From contig NC_073625.1 of the NCBI RefSeq assembly GCF_029407905.1, positions 166,056,240 through 166,120,239 of the forward strand: a DNA stretch of 64,000 nt, in the 5' to 3' direction. The position numbers and the translations under genes were made by a program. Each line of letters opens with the position of its first letter. The first letter of the stretch is position 1. This DNA comes from Bubalus kerabau. Taxonomy: Eukaryota; Chordata; Mammalia; Artiodactyla; Bovidae. Shown here piece by piece: positions 46,405 to 55,989 of this stretch. Under the pieces are notes generated by a model. The model made no database searches, had not been told where the DNA came from, and saw only the letters and a program-made list of their open reading frames with translations.

Positions 46405-46690
46405 GGTAATCACAATGGTGTGATCACTCACCTAGAGCCAGACATCCTGGAATATGAAATGAAGTGGGCCTTAGGAAGCATCACTAAGAACAAAGCTAGT
46501 GGAGGTGATGGAATTCCAGTGGAGCTCTTTCAAATCCTGGAAGATGATGCTGTGAAAGTGCTACACTCAATATGCCAGCAAATTTGGAACTCAACAGTGG
46601 CCACAGGACTGGAAAAGGTGAGTTTTCATTAAATCGCAAAGAGAGGCAATGCCAAAGAATGCTCAAACTACCACGCAATTTCTCTCATCT
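46405..46690 (+). mobile_element. Middle BovB (level 2), sense, 5' part
   Basis: Starts ggtaatcacaatggtgtgat, almost the same internal position as the copy at 9180, and runs to cgcaatttctctcatct in the RT fingers. Interrupted there by the inner BovB; continues at about 50266 with gctagtaaagtaatgctc. Confidence 0.9.
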
Positions 46691-47100
46691 CAGTTCAGTT
46701 CAGTTCAGTCGCTCAGTCCTGTCCGACTCTTTGCGAACCCATGAATTGCAGCACACCAGGCCTCCCTGTCCATCACCAACTCCCGGCGTTCACTCAGACT
46801 CACATCCATCGAGTCAGTGCTGCCATCCAGCCATCTCATCCTCTGTTGTCCCCTTCTCCTCCTGCCCCCAATCCCTCCCAGCATCAGAGTATTTTCCAAT
46901 GAGTCAACTCTTTGCATGAGGTGGCCAAAATACTGGAGTTTCAGTTTTAGCATGATTCATTCCAAAGAAATCCCAGGGCTGATCTTCAGAATGGACTGGT
47001 GGGATCTCCGTGCAGTCCAAGGGACTCTCAAGAGTCTTCTCCAATACCACAGTTCAAAAGCATCAATTCTTCGTGCTCAGCCTTCTTCACAGTCCAACTC

Positions 47101-48789
47101 TCACATCCATACATGACCACAGGAGAAACCATAGCCTTGACTGGATGGACTTTTGTTGGCAAAAAGAATGTCTCTGCTTTTGAATATGCTATCTAGGTTG
47201 GTCATAACTTTCCTTCCAAGGAGTAAGCGTCTTTTAATTTCATGGCTGCAATCACCATCTACAGTGATTTTGGAGACCAGAAAAATAAAGTCTGACACTG
47301 TTTCCACTGTTTCCCCATCTATTTCCCATGAAGTGATGGGGCCAGAAACCATGATCCTCCTATTCTGAATGTTGAGCTTTAAGCCAACTTTTTCACTCTC
47401 CTCTTTCACTTTCATCAAGAGGCTTTTCAGTTACTCCTCACTTTCTGCCATAAGGGTGGTGTCATCTGCATATCTGAGGTTATTAATATTTCTTCCGGCA
47501 ATCTTGATTCTGGCTTGTGTTTCTTCCAGTTCAGCGTTTCTCATAATGTACTCTGCATATAAGTTAAAAAAGCAGGGTGACAATATACAGCCTTGACGTA
47601 CTCCTTTTCCTATTGGAACCAGTCTGTTGCTCCATGTCCAGTTCTAACTGTTGCTTCCTGACCTGCATACAGGTTTCTCAAGAGACAGATCAGGTGGTCT
47701 GGTATTCCCATCTCTTGAAGAATTTTCCACTTTATTGTGATCCACACAGTCAAAGGCTTTGGCATAGTCAATAAAGCAGAAATAGATGTTTTTCTGGAAC
47801 TCTCTTGCTTTTTCCATGATCCAGTGGATGTTGGCAATTTGATCTCTGGTTCCTCTGCCTTTTCTAAAACCAGCTTGAACATCTGGAAGTTCACAGTTCA
47901 CATATTGCTGAAGCCTGGCTTGGAGAATTTTGAGCATTACTTTACTAGCGTGTGAGATGAGTGCAATTGTGCGGTAGTTTGAGCATTCTTTGGCATTGCC
48001 TTTCTTTGGGATTGGAATGAAAACTGACCTTTTCCAGTCCTATGGCCACTGCTGAGTTTTCCAAATTTGCTGGCATATTGAGTGCAGCACTTTCACAGCA
48101 TCATCTTTCAGGATTTGAAATAGCTCCACTGGAATTCCATCACCTCCACTAGCTTTGTTTGTAGTGATGCTTTCTAAGGCCCACTTGACTTCACATTCCA
48201 GGATGTCTGGGTCTAGGTCAGTGATCACACCATCGTGCTTATCTGGGTCGTGAAGATTTTTTTGTACAGTTCTTCTGTGTATTCTTGCCATCTCTTCTTA
48301 ATATCTTCTGCTTCTGTTAGATCCATACCATTTCTGTCCTTATCGAGCCCATCTTTGCATGAAATGTTCCTTTGGTATCTCTGATTTTCTTGAAGAGATC
48401 TCTAGTCTTTCCCATTCTGTTGTTTTCCTCTATTTCTTTGCATTGATCACTGAGGAAGCCTTTCTTATATCTTTTTGCTATTCTTTGGAAGTCTGCATTC
48501 AGATGCTTATATCTTTCCTTTGCTCCTTTGCTTTTCACTTCTCTTATTTTCACGGCTATTTGTAAGGCCTCCCCAGACAGCCATTTTGCTTTTTTGCATT
48601 TCTTTTCCACGGGGATGGTCTTGATCCCTGTCTCCTGTATAATGTCATGAACCTCCGTCCATAGTTCACAGGCACTCTATCTATCAGATCTAGGCCCTTA
48701 AATCTAGTTCTCACTTCCACTGTATAATCATAAGGGATTTGATTTAGGTCATGCCTGTATGGTCTAGTGGTTTTCCCTACTTTCTTCAA
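47101..48789 (-). pseudogene. Inner BovB ORF2: RT and linker, broken
   Basis: Reading on the minus strand: linker frame 48556-48789 (KKVGKTTRPYRHD), 48317-48610, RT fingers 48040-48291 (ASGGDGIPVELF), RT palm 47644-47937 with GFRKGRGTRDQI and motif A FIDYAKAFDC. A 2 bp deletion just after the VDHNK motif near 47735 throws the palm out of frame. A YADD tetrad survives at about 47467-47478. The KLNIQ block is at about 47357-47380. Four or more breaks in total. Confidence 0.85.
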
Positions 48790-49008
48790 TTTAAGTGTGA
48801 ATTTGGCAATAAGGAGCTCATGATCTGAGCTGCATTCAGCTCCTAGTCTTGTTTTTGTTGACTGTATAGAGCTTCTCCATCTTTGGCTGCAAAGAATAGA
48901 ATCAATCTGATTTCGGTGTTGACCATCTGGTGATGTCCATGTGTAGAGTCTTCTCTTGTGTTGTTGGAAGAGGGTGTTTGTTATGACCAGTGCATTTTCT
49001 TGGCAAAA

Positions 49009-49947
49009 CTATATTAGTCTTTGCCCTGCTTCATTCTGTATTCCAAGGCCAAATTTGCCTGTTACGGCAGGTGTTTCTTGACTTCCTACATTTGCATTCC
49101 AGTCCCCTATAATGAAAAGGACATCTTTTTTGAGTGTTAGTTCTAAAAGGTCTTGTAGGTCTTCATAGAACCCTTCAACTTCAGCTTCTTCAGCATTACT
49201 GGTTGGGGCATAGACTTGGATTACTGTGATATTGAATGGTTTGCCTTGGAAACGAACAGAGATCATTCTGTCGTTTTTGAGATTGCATCCAAGTACTGCA
49301 TTTTGGACTCTTTTGTTGACCATGATGGCTACTCCATTTCTTCTGAGGGATTCCTGCCTACAGTAGTAGATATAATGGTCATCTGAGTTAAATTCACCCA
49401 TTCCAGTCCATTTTAGCTCACTGATTTCTAGAATGTCGACATTCACTCTTGCCATCTCTTGTTTGACCACTTCCAATTTGCCTTGATTCATGGACCTGAC
49501 ATTCCAGGTTCCTATGCAATATTGCTCTTTACAGCATCGGACCTTGCTTCTGTCACCAGTCACATCCACAGCTGGGTATTGTTTTTGCTTTGGCTCCATC
49601 CCTTCATTCTTTCTGGAGTTATTTCTCCACTGATTTCCAGTAGCATATTGGGCACCTACTGACCTGGGCAGTTCCTCTTTAAGTATCCTATCCTTTTGCC
49701 TTTTCATACTGTTCATGGGGTTCTCAAGGCAAGAATACTGAAGTGGTTTGCCATTCCCTTCTCCAGTGGACCACATTCTGTCAGATCTCTCTACCATGAC
49801 CTGCCCATCTTTGGTTGCCCCATGGGCATGGCTTAGTTTCATTGAGTTAGACAAGGCTGTGGTCCTAGTGTGATTAGATTGACTAGTTTTCTGTGAGTAT
49901 GGTTTCAGTGTGTCTACCCTCTGATGCTCTCTTGCAACACCTACCAT
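49009..49947 (-). pseudogene. Inner BovB ORF2 N-terminus with AP-endonuclease domain
   Basis: A 312-codon frame. The first ~100 residues are a poorly conserved lead that includes a Bov-A-like stretch (EGNGKPLQYSCLENPMN, ~65-81). The endonuclease/exonuclease/phosphatase-type domain starts at IGTWNVRSMNQGK (~141), with ELKWTG (~179, the expected metal-binding Glu) and GDWNANVG (~283, Asp and Asn). The frame stops right after EAGQRLI, before the terminal SDH motif, which lies downstream on the minus strand (48811-48831). In an intact element this domain nicks target DNA. Confidence 0.9.
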
Positions 49948-50265
49948 CTTACTTGGGTTTTCTTACCTTGGGCGTGGGGTATCTCTTCACGGCTGCTCCT
50001 GCAAAGCACAGCCTCTGCTCCTTACCTTGGATGAGGGGAATCTCCTCACCGCTGCCCTTCCTGATCTTCAGCGTGGGATAGCTCCTCTAGGCCCTCCTGA
50101 GCCCGCGCAGCCACGGCTCCTTGGATGTGGGGTTGGTCCTCCAGGCCACCGCCCCTGGCCTCAGGCATGGGGTTGCTCCTCCCGGGGCCACCGCCCCTGA
50201 CCTCGGACGCGGGGTAGCTCCTCTCGCCTGCGCTGAGTGTGCCGGTCGTCACAGCCACCTGCGCT
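49927..50265 (-). promoter_or_regulatory. BovB GC-rich 5' region of tandem ~40-59 bp units
   Basis: CpG-containing sequence built from repeated starts of the form ttggaYgtggggt. On the plus strand units begin near 49968, 50027, 50067, 50121, 50161 and 50203, each continuing into ctcctc…gccaccgcccctg-type text. This is where an internal promoter is expected in an RTE element. Promoter activity is inferred from position and composition only. Confidence 0.65.
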
Positions 50266-51532
50266 TAGTGCGGCTAGTAAAGTAATGCTCAAAATTCTCC
50301 AAGCCAGGCTTCAGCAATACGTGAACTGTAAACTTTCAGATGTTCAAGCTGGTTTTAGAAAAGGCAGAGGAACCAGAGATCAAATTGCCAACATCCGCTG
50401 GATCATAGAAAAAGCAAGAGAGTTCCAGAAAAACATCTATTTCTGCTTTATTGACTATGCCAAAGCCTTTGACTATGTGGATCACAATAAAGTGGAAAAT
50501 TCTTCAAGAGATGGGAATACAAGACCACCTGATCTGCCTCTTGAGAAACCTGTATGCAGGTCAGGAGGCAACAGTTATAACTGGACATGAAGAAACAGAC
50601 TTGTTGCAAATAGGAAAAGGAGTACGTCAAGGCTGTATATGGTCACCCTGCTTATTTAACTTCTATGCAGAGTACATCATGAGAAATGCTGGGCTGGATG
50701 AAGCACAAGCTGGAATCAAGATTGCCAGAAGAAATATCCATAACCTCAGATATGCAGATGATACCACTCTTATGACAGAAAGTGAAGAAGAACTAAAGAG
50801 CCTCTTGATGAAAGTGAAAGAGGAGAGTGAAAAAGTTGGCTTAAAGCTCAACATTCAGAAAACTAAGATCATGGCATCTGGTCCCATCACTTCATGGCAA
50901 ACAGATGGGGAAATGGTGGAAACAGTGACTGACTTTATTTTTTTGGGCTCCTCAATCACTGAAGATCATGATTGCAGCAAAAAAATTAAAAGATGCTTAC
51001 TCCTTGGAAAGAAAGTTATGACCAACCTAGACAGCATATTAAAAAGCAGAGACATTACTTTGTCAACAAAAGTCCGTCTGGTCAAGGCTGTGGTTTTTCC
51101 AGTGGTCATGTATGGATGTGAGAGTTGGACTATAAAGAAAGCTGAGTGTCAAAGAATTGATGCTTTTGAACTGTGTTGTTGGAGAAGACTCTTGAGAGTC
51201 CTTTGGACTACAAGGAGATCCAATCAGTCCATCCTATGGGACATCAGTCCTGGGTGTTCATTGGAAGGACTGATGTTAAAGCTGAAACTCCAGTATTTTG
51301 GCCACCTGATTTGAAGAGCTGACTTATTTGAAAAGACCCTGATGTTGGGAAAGATTGAAGGCAAGAGGAGAAGGGGATGACAGAGGATGAGATGGCTGGA
51401 TGGCATCATCGACTCAATGAACATGAATTTGGGTAAACTCCAGGATTTGGTGATGGACAAGGAGGCCTGGCGTGCTGTGGTTCATGGGTTGGAAAGAGTT
51501 AGACAGGACTGAGTGATTGAACTGAACTGAAC
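50266..51532 (+). mobile_element. Middle BovB (level 2), sense, 3' part
   Basis: Resumes at gctagtaaagtaatgctcaa exactly where the left part broke off and ends gaactgaactgaactga. The TSD copies tgatgggacca (46394-46404) and tgatcggacca (51533-51543), 10 of 11 matching, bracket the whole middle element and show that it landed in the outer BovB. Confidence 0.92.
50285..51314 (+). pseudogene. Middle BovB RT and C-terminal frame, one shared frameshift
   Basis: First frame to about 50490 has QARLQQYVN, GFRKGRGTRDQI and motif A FIDYAKAFD. A 2 bp deletion after VDHNK (near 50490) moves the product to the frame 50451-51314. That frame then holds GVRQGC (motif B), RYADD (motif C) and the whole C-terminal region, closed by a stop in place of the usual MR codons at 51315. 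Apart from the frameshift and that stop the RT is remarkably open. The same deletion is in the inner copy. Confidence 0.88.
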
Positions 51533-51890
51533 TGATCGGACCATATGCCATGATCTTAGTTTTCTGAATGTTGAGCTTTAAGCCAACTTTTTCACTCTGC
51601 TCTTTCACTTTCATCAAGAGGCTCTTTAGTTCTTCTTCACTTTCTGCCATAAGGGTGGTGTCATCTGTATATCTGAAGTTATTGATATTTCTTCTGGCAG
51701 TCTTGATTTCGGCTTGTGCTTCATCCAGCCCAGCGTTTCTCATGATGTACTCTGCATAGAAGTTAAATAAGCAGGGTGACAATATACAGCGTTGACGTAC
51801 TCCTTTTCCTATTTGGAACCAGTCTGTTGTTCCATGTTCAGTTCTAACTGTTGCTTCCTGACCTGCATACAGATCTCAAGCGGCAGGTCA
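51533..51890 (-). mobile_element. Outer BovB (level 1), antisense, 5' remainder
   Basis: Continues the element begun at 45752: gaccatatgccatgatctta through gtcatctgtatatctgaag to gacctgcatacagatct and caagcggcaggtca. The RT active-site tetrad reads YTDD, a change from YADD. Truncated at 51890. Confidence 0.9.
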
Positions 51891-52120
51891 TTAGTTTCTT
51901 TTATTTTTATGTATAGGACTACCTGAATTTATTGTTTCGTTTTGGAAATTGATTATGTGAAAATAGTAGACACTATTGTAAGAACTGAACTGAAGTTCAT
52001 TGCTGCAGTTGTAATTCAGATCATTATATTACTTCATTAGTTACATCACTCTCTTTCTGGAAAGTAGTTTGAAGAAACATAAAATCAGATACACTCTCAT
52101 TAACAAATAAATATTTAATA
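51891..52120. other. Unassigned interval
   Basis: AT-rich sequence between the BovB nest and the mariner. Nothing recognised. Confidence 0.4.
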
Positions 52121-52334
52121 TTTTGGGTTGCTAAAAATGTTCACTTTTTTTTCATTTCTGTAACATGTGTCTAGTAGTACTTAGTTGTCTTTAACTTCAT
52201 TCAAAATAATTTTGCTAGATTGTATTGTGACAGCTATCATATCAGCATGCCTTAGAAAAACATCAGAATTGGTTATTTTTTGTGTGTAGCCATTTGAATA
52301 TTGAAGGTGGAAAGAAAAAGCCAGATTTCTGGCA

Positions 52335-53528
52335 TTTTTTGCTTTATTATTTCATGAAAGGTAAAAACACACCTGAAACACAGAAAAAATTTTGCGCAGT
52401 GTATGGAGAAGGTGCTTTGACCAAATACGGTTTATGAAGTGGTCAAAGTGATTTGCAATGTTTCATGCTGGAGATTTCTCACTGGACATTGCTCCATGGA
52501 TAGACAAGTTGATAGCAATCAAACTGAGACATTAATTGAGAATAATCAACATTATACCATGCTGGAGATAGCTGACATACTCAAAATATCCAAATCAAAC
52601 ATTGAAAATCATTTGTAGAATTGTGGTTATGTTATTCATTGCTTTGATGTTTGAATTCCACATAAATTATGCAAAAAATAAAATCCTTCTTGACAGTATC
52701 TCTGCATGTGATTCTCTATTTTAACCTAACAAACATGTTCCATTTTGAAAACAATTGTTATTCGTGATGAAAAGTAGAATTGTACAGTAATGTGAAATGG
52801 AAGAGACTGTAGGGCAATTGAAATAAACCACCACCAGCCAAACCAAAGACCAGTCTTTGCCCAAAGAAGGAGTCCTCTATTATGTGCTCCATCCTGAAAA
52901 CTAAGCAATTAATTCCAACAAGTACTGCTCCCAATTAGACCAACTGAAAGCAGCACTTGATGAAAAATGTTAAGAACTAATCAACAGAAAATGCATAATC
53001 TTCCATCAAGATAGGGGCTTCCCTGGTAGCTCAGTCAGTAAAGCGTTTGCCTACAATGCTGGAGATCTGGGTTCAATCCCTGGGTTAAGAAGATCCCCTG
53101 GAGAAGGAAATGACAACCCACTCCAGTACTCTTGTCTGGAAAATGCCATGGACCGAGGAGCCTGGTAGGCTATAGTCCGTGGGGTCACAAAGAGTTGGAC
53201 ACGACTGAGCGACTTCACTTCACTTCCATCAAGATAACAGAAGACTGCATGTTTCTTTGATGGCCAGGCAAGAACTGTTACAGCTTGGCTGAGAAGTTCT
53301 GATTTATCCACCATGTGCACCAGACATTGCACCTTCGGATTTCCATTTATTTTAGTCTTTTTGCAAAATTCTCTTAATGGGAAAAATTCAATTCCCTGGA
53401 AGACTGTAAAAGACACCTGGAACAGTTATTTGCTCAAAAAGATAAAAAAGTTTTGGGAAGATAGAATTATTAAGTTGCCTGAAAAATGGAAGAAGGTAGT
53501 AAAACAAAATAGTGAATATGATCAATAA
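52335..53528 (+). pseudogene. Mariner transposase remnant
   Basis: N-terminal part readable near 52350-52430 (CAVYGEGALT), then stops and frameshifts. The catalytic centre is too eroded for me to place its three acidic residues. The C-terminal ~55 codons are open within 53313-53528 (LNGKNS … KFWEDRIIKLPEKWKKVV) and end at a stop matching the family's C-terminus. The Bov-tA at 53014-53222 interrupts the gene. Inactive. Confidence 0.75.
53000..53236 (+). mobile_element. Bov-tA SINE with 14 bp TSD inside mariner
   Basis: Body 53014-53222, head ggggcttccctggtagctca, end gactgagcgacttcactt. The exact 14-mer cttccatcaagata at 53000-53013 and 53223-53236 is the TSD. Confidence 0.95.
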
Positions 53529-53601
53529 AGTTCTTGGTGAAAATGAAAAATAGATCTTTTATTTTTACTTAAAAAGCTGAAGGAATTTTGGATTAATCCA
53601 A

Positions 53602-53847
53602 TATTAAAAAGCTTTAGGTGGAGAAAAGCAATAAGAAAGACTAGAAAATATGAATACCCTCAGTTTTGTCCAGAGAAAGCATTCATGGAAATGTGAATTA
53701 CTGAATCAGTTATTGAATCAGTCCTTAATGGGTTCTTGTAACAAAGCCCTTGTTGAGGTTATGTTACACTAATTCTTTGAAGTCATGACTTGCTGCGGTC
53801 AGCCGTTATTGGCTATGGTGATATTTATGGTACTCATTATAACATCA
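53602..53847. other. Unassigned interval
   Basis: No gene or repeat family recognised. Confidence 0.4.
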
Positions 53848-54148
53848 GAGAAATTACACTGCTGCTGCTGCTGCTAAGTCGCTTCAGTCCTGTCCGACTC
53901 TGTGTGACCCCATAGACGGCAGCCCACCAGGCTCCCCCGTCCCTGGGATTCTCCAGGCAAGAACACTGGAGTGGGTTGCCATTTCCTTCTCCAATGCATG
54001 AAAGTGAAAAGTGAAAGTGAAGTCGCTCAGTCGTGTCCGACCCTCAGCGACCCCATGGACTGCAGCCTTCCAGGCTCCTCCGTCCATGGGATTTTCCAGG
54101 CAAGAGTACTGGAGTTGGGTGCCATTGCCTTCTCTGAGAAATTACACT
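53848..54148 (-). mobile_element. BOV-A2 SINE, antisense, with 13 bp TSD
   Basis: Body 53861-54135, with (GCT)5 tail, full dimer and linker. The 13-mer gagaaattacact at 53848-53860 and 54136-54148 is the TSD. Little divergence, so a young copy. Confidence 0.96.
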
Positions 54149-54190
54149 AATCTCAGTTAAAATATGTAATTGGAAGTGTGTATGATAATT

Positions 54191-54500
54191 GGGCTTCCCT
54201 GACAGCTCAGTTGGTAAAGAATCCGCCTGCAATGCAGGAGACCCTGGTTCGATTCCTGGGTTGGGAAGATCCTCTGGAGAAGGGATAGGCTACCCACTCC
54301 AGTATTCTTGAGCTTCCCTTGTGGTTCAGCTGGTAAAGAACCTGCCTGCAATGCAGGAGACCTGGGTTCAATCCCTGAGTTGGGAAGATCCCCTGGAGAA
54401 GGGAAAGGCTACCCTCTCCAGTATTCTGGCCTGGAGAATTCCATGGACTGTATAGTCCATGGGGTTGCAAAGAGTTGGACATGACTGAGCGACTTTCACT
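54191..54500 (+). mobile_element. Tandem Bov-tA: truncated copy joined to complete copy
   Basis: 54191-54310 holds head and half a body up to ccagtattcttg. At 54311 a second head begins (agcttcccttgtggttcagc) and a complete Bov-tA follows to gactgagcgactttcact. Either a dimer that moved as one unit or one SINE inserted in another; no TSD separates them. Confidence 0.9.
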
Positions 54501-54528
54501 CTTATTTACCACTCTTATGATATAAATA

Positions 54529-54759
54529 GGCTTCCCAGGTGGCACTAGTGGTAAAGAAGTTGCTTGCCAATGCAGGAGACATAGACATTTGACTCCTGGG
54601 TTGGGAAGATTCCCCAGAGGAGGGCATGGCAACCCATTCCGATATTCTTGCCTGGAGAATTCCATGGACAGAGGAGCCTGGCGGGCTATGGTCCACAGGA
54701 TCACAAAGAGTCGGGCACAACTGAATTGACTGAGCACACAGACACAGACACACACACAG
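54529..54759 (+). mobile_element. Bov-tA SINE with CA-rich tail
   Basis: Head ggcttcccaggtggcactag, end gaattgactgagcac, then gacacagacacacacacag. Third Bov-tA head in the same direction within 350 bp. Confidence 0.9.
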
Positions 54760-55169
54760 CTGTTGAGTACTGTGTTCTGTTATATGAATCTGTCATTCAT
54801 TTAACCATCCCAGTTTCTTCTTTTTCACTGTCATGAACAAAGTAACTAAGAATATCTTCTGACTTTCAAGTGCAATTTCTCTAGGATATATACTCGAGAG
54901 TTATAGATTATGGAAATAATGAGTTATAGATTATATGTCAATTGAACTTTGTTTACTGGTAAGAAATTATTTTCTAAAGTTTTATCAGTTTATATCTTCA
55001 GCACTTAGTCTCCAAATTCTTTCCAACATTTAAATATTGTCATAATTCTTTTCTATTTTCAATTGAATGAGTGTGGATGTGGCTTACCAATGAGCCCAAA
55101 CATCCTTCAGTAGATTTATTGACTGTATTTATTCTTTGTAAATTTCTGTTCTTAAGTTGGCAGCCCCTA
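54760..55169. other. Unassigned interval
   Basis: No gene seen. Part may be ancient L1 (near 54790-54990, tctgtcattcatttaacca), but the match is too weak to call. Confidence 0.35.
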
Positions 55170-55710
55170 GGAGGAGTCCTGGTCATCCATGCCTCATGGT
55201 TTTCATTCCCTCATGTAATTTCCTCACTTTGGGTGAGGGCTAGACCTAGTGATTTGCTTGTAACAAACACAATATGGCAAAAAATTTTGGAATGTTAATT
55301 CTGATATTAGCTTCCAAGAGACTGTGGCTTCCCTCTTGATCACTCTCCCATTCCTTCACTCACTCACTCTCAGCAATGCCAGGGACCTTCTTGTGAGTTA
55401 GCCCATGGAGGGGCCCTTGCGATAAACAATTGAAGAAGGTCCCTAGCCAATAGCAGTGAGAAACTGAGGCCCTCAGTCCTACAGACGCCAAGAACTAAAT
55501 CCTGCCAACAACTCCAAAGCACAAGAGTGGTCAAGAAAGTGACTCTTCCCCAGAAGTGCCTTCAGATGACACTGCAGCACCTCCTGACACCCGCTGCTTT
55601 GTGGGTGATGATGGGTCAGACAGAGCTAAAGAAACTGTGAGATAATAAATGTTTGTAGCTTTATAGCTGCTGAGTTTTAAGGCAGTATTGATTAGATCAT
55701 TAGCACAATG
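55170..55710 (+). mobile_element. MaLR (MLT1-like) LTR
   Basis: Gggtgagggctagacctagt, gcttccaagagactgtggct, gaaactgaggccctcagtcc and agatgacactgcagcacctc. The tail aaactgtgagataataaatg, then gctgctgagttttaaggcag shows the polyadenylation end. Sense orientation. No internal retroviral sequence adjoins it, so probably a solo LTR. Confidence 0.8.
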
Positions 55711-55989
55711 ACTTCTGAGACTGTTGGTTTCTTGTGGCTGCATAGGATTTCTTTCTGTATTCTGAATACAGTCATTGTCAGTTCTATGTGTTACATTGTG
55801 TTTCTCCAAAACTGTAACACCTTTTATGTTATGACTTTTGAAGAATGACTCTGATAAAAGACTTTGTTATATGTATATTACATATGGTATAGATATTATA
55901 CATATATAACATGCATATTATATTACCATATGTTATACATATTATATATGATTATAATATATTAAATATAATGTCTATGAAAATACACA
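55711..55989. other. AT-rich tract
   Basis: From about 55862 to 55975 almost purely A and T (tattacatatggtatagat). No gene seen. Confidence 0.5.

Larger units (their letters stand above)
46691..50265 (-). mobile_element. Inner BovB (level 3), antisense, near full length (3.6 kb)
   Basis: Runs from the 3' tail (cagttcagttcagttcagtc) through RT (about 47.1-48.3 kb), the linker and endonuclease (about 48.6-49.7 kb) to a GC-rich 5' region (49.93-50.27 kb). Several frameshifts and stops make it non-autonomous. Its host, the middle BovB, resumes immediately at the right edge; I see no clear TSD and about four host bases seem to be missing. Confidence 0.92.
52121..53601 (+). mobile_element. Mariner-type DNA transposon, degraded, split by Bov-tA
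   Basis: The left end ttgggttgctaaaaatgttc and the right end (reverse complement ttggattaatccaaaattcc) are diverged mariner terminal inverted repeats with TA-rich flanks. Internal text such as tgcgcagtgtatggagaagg (CAVYGEGAL in translation) and the C-terminal KFWEDRIIKLPEKW block identify a mariner transposase, closest in my memory to the Hsmar2 group. Numerous stops. Confidence 0.8.

Noticed and set aside
45752..46690. First reading of this pair as a single twin-primed BovB
   Set aside because: Both halves have continuations after 50.2 and 51.5 kb, and an 11 bp TSD brackets the middle element, so nesting explains it better.
46691..50265. Inner BovB as an autonomous, active element
   Set aside because: Although nearly full length with key endonuclease motifs, it has a stop after the GDWNANVG block, the shared 2 bp RT frameshift, and further breaks.
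54191..54270. tRNA-like heads of Bov-tA as possible tRNA genes
   Set aside because: They match SINE heads continuous with a Bov-A body; none has a complete cloverleaf with an acceptor stem.
54207..54755. 182-codon minus-strand open frame, one of many with phrases like PTLCDPMDCSLPGSS
   Set aside because: It is the antisense translation of three Bov-tA SINEs. The same peptide phrases recur at every antisense SINE in the window (e.g. 7187, 22612, 40103, 58980), so it is not a gene.
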